A stretch of DNA of 64,000 bases from Spongiactinospora rosea (GCF_003315795.1 NZ_QMEY01000033.1:28904-92903), one strand, 5' to 3'; shown: positions 13,830 through 22,532, counted from the stretch's first letter. Numbers and translations: made by a program. Notes: generated from the letters alone by a model not told the origin.

Positions 13830-15257
13830 ATGGCACCAACCCCCTTCACCCGGCGCGAGCTGCTGAGGAACGCCGCCCTCGCGGGCATGCTGCTGCCCGC
13901 CGCCGGCGCACTGGCCTCCTGCGCCACCCCGGCGGGTAACTCGGGCCCGGCCCAGGCCCCCACCGCGGGCGCCAAGAGCGCGAACAACCCGCTGGGCATC
14001 CCCGAGGACAAGCCCGTCGAGGTCATCATCTTCGACGGCGGCTTCGGCGACACCTACTTCACCGACATCCACAAGCCGCTGTTCCGCACCAAGCACCCCA
14101 AGGTCGAGATCAAGGAGACCGCGACCAAGGAGATCGCCAAGACCCTCCAGCCGCGGCTCGCGGGCGGCAGCCCGCCCGAGGTCATCCACAACTCCGGCGC
14201 CAACGCGATGGACGTCGGCGCGCTGGTGCAGGACGGCCAGCTCTACGACCTGCAGACCCTGCTGGACGCGCCGAGCTGGGACGACCCCAACGTCAAGGTG
14301 CGCGACACGATCTCGCCGAACGTGATCGAGTGGGGCACGTTCGAGGGCAAGTTCCAGGTCATGGCCTACACGAACGGCGTCTGGGGGATGTGGTACTCCC
14401 AGAAGCTGTTCAGGGAGGAGGGCTGGCCGACCGCGCCCAAGACCTGGGAGGAGTTCACCGGGCTCCTGGAGACCATCAAGAAGTCCGGGAAGATGGCCCC
14501 GTTCACCTACGCGGGCAAGCACCCCTTCTACATCTACGAGACCATCCTCACCCTCGCCGCCAAGATCGGCGGCAAGGACGTGCTGAAGAACATCGACAAC
14601 CTGGAGGACGGCGCCTGGTCGGCCGAGCCGGTCAAGCAGGCCGCCGCCGCGTTCCAGGAGATCGGCGCGAAGTACCTGCTGCCCGGTACGGCGGGCCTGG
14701 ACCACGTCCAGACCCAGACCGCCCAGAACAAGGGCAAGGTCGCCATCCTGCCGTGCGGGGTGTGGCTGGAGAACGAGCAGAAGGGCACCGCGCCCGCGGA
14801 CTTCGAGTACGGGGTCTTCCCGCTGCCCGACTTCACCTCCTCAGACGCGCTGCCGTACGGGACGGTCCACGCGCGGCCCGGCGAGGACTTCATGGTCGGG
14901 GCCAAGTCGCCCAACCCGCTGGGCGGCGTGGAGGTCCTGCGGGCCATGCTGTCCAAGCAGGCGGCGGCCAAGTTCGTGCAGGCCGTCAGCACGCCGTCCA
15001 TCGTCAAGGGCGCGGCCGAGGGCGTGCCGCTCAGCCCCGGCCTGAAGTCGGCCATCGCCATGCTGGACGCGGCGGGGGACAACACCACGTTCTTCCGTAT
15101 GCGCCAGTGGTACCTGCCCATGCACGACGAGGTGGCCGCGGCCACCGGCCAGCTGATGAACGGCCGGCTGACCGTGGACAAGTGGGCCGAGCGCATCCAG
15201 AAGAAGGCCGCCGGCATCAAGGCCGACTCCTCCGTCACGAAGTACAAGCGCGACTGA
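13830..15257 (+). CDS. ngcE: Sugar ABC transporter substrate-binding lipoprotein, NgcE-like
   Basis: 475 residues. The N-terminus has a twin-arginine motif (FTRRELLRN, R8-R9), a hydrophobic stretch and lipobox LASC with C31, so it is a Tat-exported lipoprotein. The rest is a family-1 solute-binding fold. The sequence style (GGFGDTYFTDIHKPLFRTKHPKVEIKE-type opening and YTNGVWGMWYSQKLF) matches the N-acetylglucosamine/chitobiose binding protein NgcE of streptomycetes. AGGAGG lies upstream of the ATG. The two permeases follow directly. No ATPase gene is nearby, as expected for systems using the shared MsiK ATPase. The precise ligand (GlcNAc, chitobiose or another amino sugar) is inferred. Confidence 0.82.
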   Translation: MAPTPFTRRELLRNAALAGMLLPAAGALASCATPAGNSGPAQAPTAGAKSANNPLGIPEDKPVEVIIFDGGFGDTYFTDIHKPLFRTKHPKVEIKETATKEIAKTLQPRLAGGSPPEVIHNSGANAMDVGALVQDGQLYDLQTLLDAPSWDDPNVKVRDTISPNVIEWGTFEGKFQVMAYTNGVWGMWYSQKLFREEGWPTAPKTWEEFTGLLETIKKSGKMAPFTYAGKHPFYIYETILTLAAKIGGKDVLKNIDNLEDGAWSAEPVKQAAAAFQEIGAKYLLPGTAGLDHVQTQTAQNKGKVAILPCGVWLENEQKGTAPADFEYGVFPLPDFTSSDALPYGTVHARPGEDFMVGAKSPNPLGGVEVLRAMLSKQAAAKFVQAVSTPSIVKGAAEGVPLSPGLKSAIAMLDAAGDNTTFFRMRQWYLPMHDEVAAATGQLMNGRLTVDKWAERIQKKAAGIKADSSVTKYKRD

Positions 15258-15284
15258 GCGCGCCCCAACCGATGTGAGCGACCA

Positions 15285-16187
15285 ATGAGATATCGCAGGA
15301 CGGGATTCGTCGTCGGATTCCTCGCGGCGCCGGTGCTCCTCTACGTGATCTACGTGATCGCGCCCTATGCGCAGGCGTTCTATATCGCGCTGACCAACTG
15401 GAGAGGGGTCAACGCCAGCCCGGAGTTCATCGGGCTGGAGAATTTCCGGCGCCTGTTCGAGGACTCCGTCTTCTGGAAGGCCGTCTGGCACAACCTGCTC
15501 CTGCTGATCCTCATGCCGGTGCTGACACTCGGGATCGCGCTGTTCTTCGCCTTCCTGCTGAACGTCGGCGGGAAGTCGGGCGTGACCGGGATCTGGGGGT
15601 CGAAGTTCTACCGGGTGGTGTTCTTCTTCCCCCAGGTCCTGGCGGTCGCCATCGTGGCGGTGCTGTTCCAGCAGGTGTTCCGCCCGGACCGCAGCGGCAT
15701 GCTGAACGCGCCGCTGATCGCGGCCGGGCTGGAGCCCATCGGGTTCCTGTCGAACCCGGACGTCGCGTTCTGGTCCGTGCTCGGCGTGCTGGTGTGGCAG
15801 GCCGTCGGGTTCTATGTGGTGCTGTTCTCCGCGGGCATGGCCTCGGTGCCGAAGGACATGTTCGAGGCGGCGGCCATCGACGGCGCGGGCCGCCTCGCGC
15901 TGTTCTTCCGCGTGACGCTGCCGCTGCTGTGGGACACCATCCAGGTCGGCTGGGTGTACCTCGGCATCGCCGCGCTGGACGTCTTCGCCGTGGTGTGGGT
16001 GATGACCGCCGAGCACGGCGGCCCCGACTCCTCCACCACCGTCATGGCCGCGGAGATCTACCGCAACGCGTTCCAGTACTTCAGGTTCGGCTACGCCTCG
16101 GCCATGGGCGTGGTGCTGTTCTTCTTCACCGTTGGTTTCGCGGCGCTGTCCTTGCGGCTGTCGCGGCGCGAGCGGATCGAGTTCTAG
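15285..16187 (+). CDS. ngcF: Sugar ABC transporter permease, NgcF-like
   Basis: 300 residues with six predicted membrane helices, the first at FVVGFLAAPVLLYVIYVIAPYA, and the permease EAA loop DMFEAAAIDGAGRLALFFRVTLPLL that docks the ATPase. It is the MalF-type half of the importer, placed between the binding protein and the second permease with spacings of 27 and 10 bp. The family call comes from this context and the typical length. Confidence 0.85.
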   Translation: MRYRRTGFVVGFLAAPVLLYVIYVIAPYAQAFYIALTNWRGVNASPEFIGLENFRRLFEDSVFWKAVWHNLLLLILMPVLTLGIALFFAFLLNVGGKSGVTGIWGSKFYRVVFFFPQVLAVAIVAVLFQQVFRPDRSGMLNAPLIAAGLEPIGFLSNPDVAFWSVLGVLVWQAVGFYVVLFSAGMASVPKDMFEAAAIDGAGRLALFFRVTLPLLWDTIQVGWVYLGIAALDVFAVVWVMTAEHGGPDSSTTVMAAEIYRNAFQYFRFGYASAMGVVLFFFTVGFAALSLRLSRRERIEF

Positions 16188-16197
16188 GGGATCTCCA

Positions 16198-17109
16198 GTG
16201 GCTTCTCAGAGTCTGCCGTTCTCACGGTCCGAGGCCAGGAAAGAGCGCAAGGCGCGGCTCGGGCCGATGGCCATGCTCTCGCACGTGGCGCTGGCGCTGT
16301 GGACGATCCTCGTCGCGGTACCGATCATCTGGACGTTCCTGGCCTCGGTCAAGAGCGAGGACGAGATCTTCGGTGACGCCTGGTCGCTGCCCGCCGCGCT
16401 GCGCCTGGACAACTGGGCGCGGGCCTGGGAACAGGCGCACATCGGCCAGTACATGCTGAACAGCATCGTGGTCGTCTTCTTCGGCGTGTCCGGCACCATG
16501 CTGCTCGGGGCGATGGCCGCGTACGTGCTTTCGCGGTATGAGTTCCGCGGGAGCAAGGCGCTGTACCTGCTGTTCGTGTCCGGCCTGGCCTTCCCGGTGT
16601 ACCTGGCGCTCACGCCGCTGTTCTTCGTGGTGCAGAACATGGGCAGGGTGCCGGTGATCGGCCCGTTCATCGGGCTCAACAGCCACGCCGGTCTGGTGCT
16701 GGTCTACATCGCCTACTCACTGCCGTTCACGGTGTTCTTCCTGGCCGCGTTCTTCCGCACGCTGCCCACGGCGGTGGCGGAGGCGGCCTTCGTGGACGGC
16801 GCCTCGCACACCCGGGTGTTCTTCCAGATCATGCTGCCGATGGCCAGGCCGGGGATCGTGAGCATCACGGTGTTCAACATCCTCGGGCAGTGGAACCAGT
16901 ACCAGATTCCGCTGGTGCTGCTGGCCGGGGCCAAGGACAAATGGGTGCTCACCCAGGGCATCGCCGACATCTCCACGGCGGCGGGCTACGACGCCGACTG
17001 GTCGGCGCTGTTCGCCGCGCTCAGCATGGCCATCCTGCCGATGCTGGTGGTCTACACCGTCTTCCAGCGGCAGATCCAGGCCGGGCTGACCGCCGGGGCG
17101 CTCAAGTAG
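16198..17109 (+). CDS. ngcG: Sugar ABC transporter permease, NgcG-like
   Basis: 303 residues, MalG-type permease with six helices and the EAA loop VAEAAFVDGASHTRVFFQIMLPMARPG. The GTG start at 16198 is preferred over an upstream in-frame codon inside ngcF because AGGGGA lies eight bases before it. It ends the importer operon; the next gene is convergent after 31 bp. Confidence 0.85.
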   Translation: MASQSLPFSRSEARKERKARLGPMAMLSHVALALWTILVAVPIIWTFLASVKSEDEIFGDAWSLPAALRLDNWARAWEQAHIGQYMLNSIVVVFFGVSGTMLLGAMAAYVLSRYEFRGSKALYLLFVSGLAFPVYLALTPLFFVVQNMGRVPVIGPFIGLNSHAGLVLVYIAYSLPFTVFFLAAFFRTLPTAVAEAAFVDGASHTRVFFQIMLPMARPGIVSITVFNILGQWNQYQIPLVLLAGAKDKWVLTQGIADISTAAGYDADWSALFAALSMAILPMLVVYTVFQRQIQAGLTAGALK

Positions 17110-17140
17110 CGGGGCTCAGGTAGCGAGGGACAGACAGGGC

Positions 17141-17824
17141 TCAGGCGTCGAGCACGTTGCGCAGCGCCTCGCGGCGGCTGAGCCCGCTGATGCCCTTGTG
17201 CTCGACGTAGCGGACCACCTCGCGGGGATCGACCTTCGCGTACTCGCGCAGCGCCCAGCCGATCGCCTTGCGGGCGAAGAAGTCGGTGTCGGACAGGCTG
17301 GGCTCGATGCAGGCGTAGAGCAGGCCCAGGTCGGTGTCGTGGCGGAAGCGATTCTGCGACAGGATGGACGCGCGGCGCTTCCACAGATCATCGGCCCGCG
17401 ACCAGTCGAGCATGAGCGGGCGCATGGTGTCGGGGAAGGCGGCGAGCAGGCCGCCGATGCGATGGACGGCCAGGTCGTCGACGTAGTCCCACCACGCGCC
17501 GGTGACGATCATCTCTTCGTACATCGGCAGCGTGTAGAGGGTCTGCCAGGGCCGGTAGTAGCGGTAGCCGGTCAGCTCGATCGCCGCGTAGCGCTCCTCG
17601 CGGTATTCGGCCGCGCGCCAGATGGCCAGCGAGGTCTTGCGCCACTCGGGGGCGGCCGGGATGCGGTGGCGGGCGAAGACCTTCTTCAGCGCCGCCCGGC
17701 GCGGGACGGCCTGCACGCCCAGGAAGGGCATGTCGGATTTCATGTAGGCGCGCATGGCCTCGGCCTTGGTGGGCTCGGCCGCGGTGGTGAGCGCCAGCCG
17801 GATCTCCTCGCGCAGCGCGTTCAT
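17141..17824 (-). CDS. DNA alkylation repair protein, AlkD-like
   Basis: 227 residues built of HEAT-like helical repeats: GVQAVPRRAALKKV, EWRKTSLAIWRAAEYREERYAAIEL, WWDYVDDLAVHRIGGLL, FFARKAIGWALREYAKVDPREVVRYVE. This matches the AlkC/AlkD family of glycosylases that remove N3/N7-alkylpurines without base flipping; the WWDYVD and ARKAIGWALREY segments are typical. The ATG overlaps the TetR stop as ATGA, so translation is coupled to that regulator. Confidence 0.88.
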   Translation of the reverse strand: MNALREEIRLALTTAAEPTKAEAMRAYMKSDMPFLGVQAVPRRAALKKVFARHRIPAAPEWRKTSLAIWRAAEYREERYAAIELTGYRYYRPWQTLYTLPMYEEMIVTGAWWDYVDDLAVHRIGGLLAAFPDTMRPLMLDWSRADDLWKRRASILSQNRFRHDTDLGLLYACIEPSLSDTDFFARKAIGWALREYAKVDPREVVRYVEHKGISGLSRREALRNVLDA

Positions 17825-18456
17825 GCGCGCTGGCTGGTGCGCTCGCCCGTGGAAAGGCCGTCGAACAGCACCGTGATGTAGTGCTCGGCCAGCGCGCCGG
17901 TGTCGAGCGGGCCGTCGGAGCGGAACCAGCGCACGGTCACCCAGATCGTGTCGCGGATGGTGCGGTAGGCGAGCTTGGGGTCGATGTCGGCGCGCAACTG
18001 GCCCCTGGCCTGGCCGCTCATGATCTGGTCGACCCACATGCGCTCGACCTCGTCCTCGGCCTTGACCAGGTAGTCGAACCGGTCGCCGGGCAGCGAGCGC
18101 AGGTAGCTCCAGTCGTTCTGCATGACGGTGATGGCGGCCCGGTGCGGCTCCAGCGTGGCGAACCCGATGCGGACCATGTCGGACAGCACGGCGCGCGGCT
18201 CGCCGCCGCGGGCCAGGGCGGTGCGGTAACGGCCGATCAGGTCGCGGAGGAAGCTCGCGAGCACCTCATCGACGATGCTCTCCTTGGAGTCGAAGTGGTG
18301 GTAGAGGCTGCCCGAGTGGATCCCGGCCTCCTGCGCGATCTCGCGGACGGTGGTCGCCTGGAAGCCCTTGCGCGCGAAGATCTCGGCGGCCAGCCGGACG
18401 AGATGATCGCGGCGGTCCGAGACAGGGGTCGCCTTACCCGTGTTCACGCCCACCAT
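17821..18456 (-). CDS. TetR-family regulator, KstR2-like
   Basis: 211 residues. The N-terminal TetR HTH is FQATTVREIAQEAGIHSGSLYHHFDSKESIVDEVL. The C-terminal half has WVDQIM and the DTIWVTVRWFRSDGPL signature shared with KstR2, the mycobacterial repressor of late cholesterol-ring catabolism that binds CoA thioesters. No steroid catabolism genes are present here, so the target may be distant or different. ATG 18456 has GAGGG upstream. It is divergent from phoD and coupled (ATGA) to the AlkD-like gene, an unusual pairing. Confidence 0.85.
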   Translation of the reverse strand: MVGVNTGKATPVSDRRDHLVRLAAEIFARKGFQATTVREIAQEAGIHSGSLYHHFDSKESIVDEVLASFLRDLIGRYRTALARGGEPRAVLSDMVRIGFATLEPHRAAITVMQNDWSYLRSLPGDRFDYLVKAEDEVERMWVDQIMSGQARGQLRADIDPKLAYRTIRDTIWVTVRWFRSDGPLDTGALAEHYITVLFDGLSTGERTSQRA

Positions 18457-18611
18457 TATGGGCCCTCGCCGAATCGCTTGTTGACGATACGGGTTCGCAA
18501 GCTCTCACCCTCAGTACCCTCATATTCCACTATTTCCTCACTTATCCTTGCAAACCAAACACTCCACCCGAACCGGGTACATCGGGTATCTCTCTACGCG
18601 ACGATCGTGTC

Positions 18612-20036
18612 ATGGCGAAGATCGGATATCCCTTCACCCTTGGTGTGGCGTCCGGCGAGCCCACGTCCAGCGGCGTGATCATCTGGACCCGGCTCGCGCC
18701 CGACCCGGTCGGCCTCGACCCCGGCCGCCCGGGCGGGATGCCGGCCGAGACGGTCCCGGTGCGCTGGCAGGTGGCCGAGGACGAGCGGTTCACCAAGATC
18801 GTCGCGACCGGCACGGCGCAGGCCGGGCCGCAGTGGGCGCACAGCGTGCACGTCAAGGTGGACGGCCTGCGCCCGGCCGCCGACTACCACTACCGCTTCT
18901 CGGTCCCGGCCGCGTCCGGCGGGGCCACGAGCCCGGCGGGCCGTACCAGGACCGCCCCGGCCCGCGAGTCGGGCGACCCGGTGCGGTTCGCGGCCGCCTC
19001 CTGCCAGCGCTACGAGCACGGCCACTTCTCCGCGCTCGGCCACATCGCGGACGAGCGGCCCGACATCGTCTTCCACGTCGGCGACTACATCTACGAGGGG
19101 GGCAGGCCCGCCGATCCGCCGCCCGGCCGGTACGTCCGGCCGCTGGAAAGGCCCGAGCGCACCTGCCGCACGCTGCGCGACTACCGCAACCGGTACGCCC
19201 GCTACCGCACCGACGCCGACCTGCGGGCCGCGCACGCGGCGGCCCCCTGGACCCCGATCTGGGACGACCACGAGGTGCGCGACAACTACGCGGGAACGCG
19301 GCCGGGCGACGGCTCCGACCCCGAGGAGTTCCTGCGCCGCCGCACGGCCGCCTACCAGGCGTACTACGAGCACTTCCCGCTGCGGGTCCGCCCGGTCGGC
19401 ACCGGGCTGCACATGTACCGCTGGCGGCCCTACGGCCGGGTCGCCGACTTCCTGGTCCTGGACGCGCGGCAGTACCGCGAGCCGGGGGACATGCTCGGCC
19501 GCGCGCAGGAGGAGTGGCTGGTCGGGCGGCTGGATGCCTCGACGGCCCGGTGGAAGGTGCTCGTCCAGCCGACGTTCTTCGCCCGCAGGCAGTTCCCCGA
19601 CGGGTCGCTCAGCACGGACGCCTGGGACGCCTTCCCGGCCCAGCGGGCCCGCGTGCTCTCCGCGGTGGACGGCGGCCTGGTCGTACTGAGCGGAGATGTG
19701 CACAACAACTGGGCCTGCGACCTCGCCGACGACGCCGGGCGGCCGGTGGGCGTGGAGTTCGTGGGCACCGCGATCACCAGCGCGCCGCCCGCGACGGACA
19801 ACGCCGCGATCCTGGCGGCCAACCCGCACATCCGCTTCCACGACGGCCATCGCGGTTACATGTCGGGCACGGCGGGGCCGGACGGACTGGAACTCGCCTA
19901 CCGCGTCGTGGACTTCGTGGACCGGCCCGGCTCCCCGGTCCGGACGGTGGCGATGTTCGGAGTGGAAGGGGATCGCTTGAAAGGCTTGATATCTGACGCG
20001 GGGCTGAAATCGCGTGATCAGCCCCCTAGCAATTAG
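18612..20036 (+). CDS. PhoD-type alkaline phosphatase/phosphodiesterase
   Basis: 474 residues: an N-terminal Fn3-like domain (FTLGVASGEPTSSGVIIWTRLAP) and a PhoD metallophosphoesterase domain with ASCQRYEHG, IVFHVGDYIYEGG, PIWDDHEVRDNYAG and VLSGDVHNNWA. PhoD enzymes use Ca/Fe to cleave phosphodiesters, including teichoic acids. They are normally Tat-exported, but this copy begins directly with the Fn3-like domain and shows no twin-arginine leader and no in-frame upstream leader, so it may be cytosolic or miss its export signal. No good ribosome site is seen at 18612. The stop codon overlaps the palindrome that precedes nagZ. Confidence 0.87.
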   Translation: MAKIGYPFTLGVASGEPTSSGVIIWTRLAPDPVGLDPGRPGGMPAETVPVRWQVAEDERFTKIVATGTAQAGPQWAHSVHVKVDGLRPAADYHYRFSVPAASGGATSPAGRTRTAPARESGDPVRFAAASCQRYEHGHFSALGHIADERPDIVFHVGDYIYEGGRPADPPPGRYVRPLERPERTCRTLRDYRNRYARYRTDADLRAAHAAAPWTPIWDDHEVRDNYAGTRPGDGSDPEEFLRRRTAAYQAYYEHFPLRVRPVGTGLHMYRWRPYGRVADFLVLDARQYREPGDMLGRAQEEWLVGRLDASTARWKVLVQPTFFARRQFPDGSLSTDAWDAFPAQRARVLSAVDGGLVVLSGDVHNNWACDLADDAGRPVGVEFVGTAITSAPPATDNAAILAANPHIRFHDGHRGYMSGTAGPDGLELAYRVVDFVDRPGSPVRTVAMFGVEGDRLKGLISDAGLKSRDQPPSN

Positions 20037-20055
20037 GAAAGTTTCCTATTAGATT
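20034..20055 (+). promoter_or_regulatory. Palindromic operator and -10 element of nagZ
   Basis: TAGGAAA-G-TTTCCTA (20034-20048) is a perfect inverted repeat, followed at once by TAGATT (20050-20055), a TANNNT -10 element. The palindrome fills the spacer between -10 and where -35 would be, a repressor position. Six bases after the -10 comes an ATG, so the transcript is probably leaderless. Confidence 0.6.
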
Positions 20056-20061
20056 GTCGGC

Positions 20062-20085
20062 ATGCCCAAGAGCGGTGACGCATGA
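20062..20085 (+). CDS. Putative leaderless leader peptide MPKSGDA
   Basis: A seven-codon ORF starts at the ATG six bases after the -10 element and stops at TGA 20083-20085, overlapping the nagZ ATG as ATGA. If the transcript begins at this ATG, ribosomes would initiate here and restart at nagZ, which has no clear ribosome site of its own. Confidence 0.35.
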   Translation: MPKSGDA

Positions 20086-21635
20086 GCCGACGCGACCACG
20101 AGCTGCTGCGCCTGGCCGATGAGGTCCTTCTTCCGGGATTCACCGGAACCACGCCCCCCGACTGGCTGAGACGCCGGCTCGGCGACGGACTCGCGGGGGT
20201 GGTGCTGTTCTCCAGGAACATCCGCGACCCTGAGCAGGTCGCCGGCCTCACCGCCGCGCTACGGGCGGAGAAACCCGACCTGCTCGTCGGCATCGACGAG
20301 GAGTCCGGGGAGGTCACCCGGCTGGAGGTCACGGGCGGCAGCAGCAGGCCGGGCAGCTTCGCCCTCGGGGTCGTGGACGACGTCGAGCTGACCGAGGCGA
20401 TCGCCCGGGGTCTCGGGCTGGACCTCGCCGCCGCCGGGGTGACGATCAACTTCGCGCCCTCCGCCGACGTCAACTCCAACCCGGACAACCCGGTCATCGG
20501 GCTGCGCTCGTTCGGCGCCGATCCTGAACTCGTGGCGCGGCACACCGTCGCCTCGGTCCGCGGCATGCAGTCGGCGGGCGTCGCCGCGTGCGTCAAGCAC
20601 TACCCGGGACACGGCGACACCGCCATCGACTCCCACCACGCCGTGCCGTACGTGGACGCCACGGAGGAGGAGCTGTGGAAGGTGCCGCTGCTGCCGTTCC
20701 GCTCCGCCATCGAGGCGGGCGTGCGCGCGGTCATGACCGGGCACCTGCTCATCCCGGCCCTGGACGACGACCGGCCCGCCACGCTCAGCCCCAGGGTGCT
20801 CACCGGGCTGCTGCGTGAGGAGATGGGCTTCACCGGGCTGGTCGTGACCGACGCGATCGAGATGTCGGCCGTGTCCGGCCCGTACGGCATCGGCGGCGCG
20901 TCCGCGCTGGCCATCGCGGCCGGGGCCGACGCGATCTGCATCGGCGGCGAGCACGCCGACGAGAAGACCGCCGAGGCGGCCAGGGACGCCATCGCCGACG
21001 CGGTGACCGGCGGACGGCTGAGCGAGGAGCGCCTGGCCGAGGCTGCGGGCCGGGTACGCGAACTGGCGACCTGGACCGTCGCCGCCAACCGCGAGGGCGA
21101 CCCCGGCGCGGGACTGGACGGATCTCCGCTCGGCCTGCGGGCCGCCCGCCGCGCGCTGCGGGTCACCCGCCGCTCGGCCGACGCCTGCGTTCCGCTGGGC
21201 GGCCCGGCGTACGTGCTGGAGTTCGCGCCGGAGATGAACCTGGCGATCGACAAGGGCACCCCGTGGGGGATCGGCGGCCCGCTCGCCGAACTGGTCCCCG
21301 GCACCACCACGACCAGGCTGACGGCCTCCGCCGCCACCGGAGGGGCCGTGGAGGCGGTCCTTTCCGCGGCGAACGACCGGCCGCTCGTCCTGGTGGTCAG
21401 GGACGCGCACCGGCACGCCTGGCAGATGTCCGCCCTGGACCACCTGCTCGCCGCCCGCCCGGACGCCGTCGTGGTCGAGATGGGCCTGCCCAATCGCCGC
21501 GACCTCGGCGCCGTCCACATCGCCACGCACGGCTCGGCCCGGGTCTGCGGCCTGGCCGCCGCCGAAGTCCTCAGTGGCCGCATCGACGGGCACTTCTCCG
21601 GGGAGGTTGGCGACCTGCATCCGCTGGCCCCCTGA
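20082..21635 (+). CDS. nagZ: Glycoside hydrolase family 3, NagZ-type beta-N-acetylglucosaminidase
   Basis: 517 residues. The GH3 catalytic barrel includes the NagZ signature KHYPGHGDTAIDSHHAVP (172-189), with the His/Asp loop that supplies the general acid in this subfamily, and the nucleophile Asp in GLVVTDAIEMS (D257). A C-terminal alpha/beta domain (about 350-517) follows, as in two-domain actinobacterial GH3 enzymes. NagZ cleaves GlcNAc from GlcNAc-anhydroMurNAc or muropeptides in wall recycling, and some relatives are phosphorylases. No signal peptide is seen, so it acts in the cytosol on imported fragments. Expression is probably governed by the palindrome just upstream; a DasR-type site is not visible. 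Confidence 0.88.
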   Translation: MSRRDHELLRLADEVLLPGFTGTTPPDWLRRRLGDGLAGVVLFSRNIRDPEQVAGLTAALRAEKPDLLVGIDEESGEVTRLEVTGGSSRPGSFALGVVDDVELTEAIARGLGLDLAAAGVTINFAPSADVNSNPDNPVIGLRSFGADPELVARHTVASVRGMQSAGVAACVKHYPGHGDTAIDSHHAVPYVDATEEELWKVPLLPFRSAIEAGVRAVMTGHLLIPALDDDRPATLSPRVLTGLLREEMGFTGLVVTDAIEMSAVSGPYGIGGASALAIAAGADAICIGGEHADEKTAEAARDAIADAVTGGRLSEERLAEAAGRVRELATWTVAANREGDPGAGLDGSPLGLRAARRALRVTRRSADACVPLGGPAYVLEFAPEMNLAIDKGTPWGIGGPLAELVPGTTTTRLTASAATGGAVEAVLSAANDRPLVLVVRDAHRHAWQMSALDHLLAARPDAVVVEMGLPNRRDLGAVHIATHGSARVCGLAAAEVLSGRIDGHFSGEVGDLHPLAP

Positions 21636-21677
21636 GCGGGGCGCGTTCCTGTCGGTGGGCGCTGGTTGAATCGCGGT

Positions 21678-22523
21678 ATGGAGTTCGAGTCGGAGGATCT
21701 TTCCAGCGCCTCCCTGGAGGAGCGGCTGCGCGACGGCGGCCCGCACGTCTTCCGGGAGTGCGACCTCACGCAGGCCGACCTGCGGGGTCTCTCCCTGTTC
21801 GAGGCGGTCTTCGAGGCGTGCGTGCTCGGCCGTGCCGACTTCCGGCGGGCCGACCTCGACGGCGCCCGCTTCTCCGGCGGCGGCGGGTCCGGCGTGCGCT
21901 TCGAGGACGCCGAGCTGGTCGACGCGGTCTTCACCGACGTCGACCTGACCTCGGCCAAGTTCGGCAACGCGCTGCTGACCGACGCGGTGTTCACCGGCTG
22001 CCGGATGATCGGCGCGGTGCTGTCCGGGTGCCGCGGCACCGGCTACCGCTTCACGGGCGGCAACCTGACCCTCGCCGACCTGACCGGCTGCACGCTGCGC
22101 GGGGAGATGATCGAGGACGTCCGGCTCGACGAGGCCAACCTCTCCGGCTGCGACTTCACCAAGGCGGTGTTCCTGCGCTCGCGGCTGATCGGCACCCGGC
22201 TGGTGGAGACCCGTTTCGAGGGGGCCGACCTGCGCGGAGCCGACCTCGGCGAGGTCGACGACACCCGGCTGCGGGCCCTGCGGGGCGCGGTCCTGTCGGC
22301 GGAGCAGGCCGCGCGGATCCTGGGGGAGCGGGGGCTGACGGTGCTGAAGTGCCGACAGGTACAGAAGATAATTCTGATAACTGTGGGCTATGCTCTGGTC
22401 ACTCTCGGCTATAGCATCGGGATGCAATTGACCTTGAGGTCTACGGACGGTCGATCGGGGGGTCAAGGCCGGGTGTGGTGGCCTTCGGGCCTTCGCCGCG
22501 GCCGTCCGGCGTCCAACCGCTAA
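21678..22523 (+). CDS. Pentapeptide-repeat protein with unusual tail
   Basis: 281 residues from ATG 21678. Residues about 25-200 are pentapeptide repeats of the A(D/N)Lxx type (CDLTQADLRGLSLFEA ... GADLRGADLGEVDDTRL) forming a right-handed quadrilateral helix. Family roles include DNA mimicry and gyrase protection, but none is evident here. Relatives usually end soon after the AARILGERGLTVL segment. This ORF continues about 55 residues in lower-GC DNA, with one hydrophobic stretch (IILITVGYALVTLGYSIGM) and a basic end. A TGA lies in the +1 frame right at the end of the conserved part, so a frameshift or run-through is suspected. Confidence 0.7.
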   Translation: MEFESEDLSSASLEERLRDGGPHVFRECDLTQADLRGLSLFEAVFEACVLGRADFRRADLDGARFSGGGGSGVRFEDAELVDAVFTDVDLTSAKFGNALLTDAVFTGCRMIGAVLSGCRGTGYRFTGGNLTLADLTGCTLRGEMIEDVRLDEANLSGCDFTKAVFLRSRLIGTRLVETRFEGADLRGADLGEVDDTRLRALRGAVLSAEQAARILGERGLTVLKCRQVQKIILITVGYALVTLGYSIGMQLTLRSTDGRSGGQGRVWWPSGLRRGRPASNR

Positions 22524-22532
22524 GGAGATCAA

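Noticed and set aside
12073..13830. DasR-type (dre) operators near the amino-sugar genes
   Set aside because: No TGGTCTAGACCA-like 16-mer is visible in the upstream regions.
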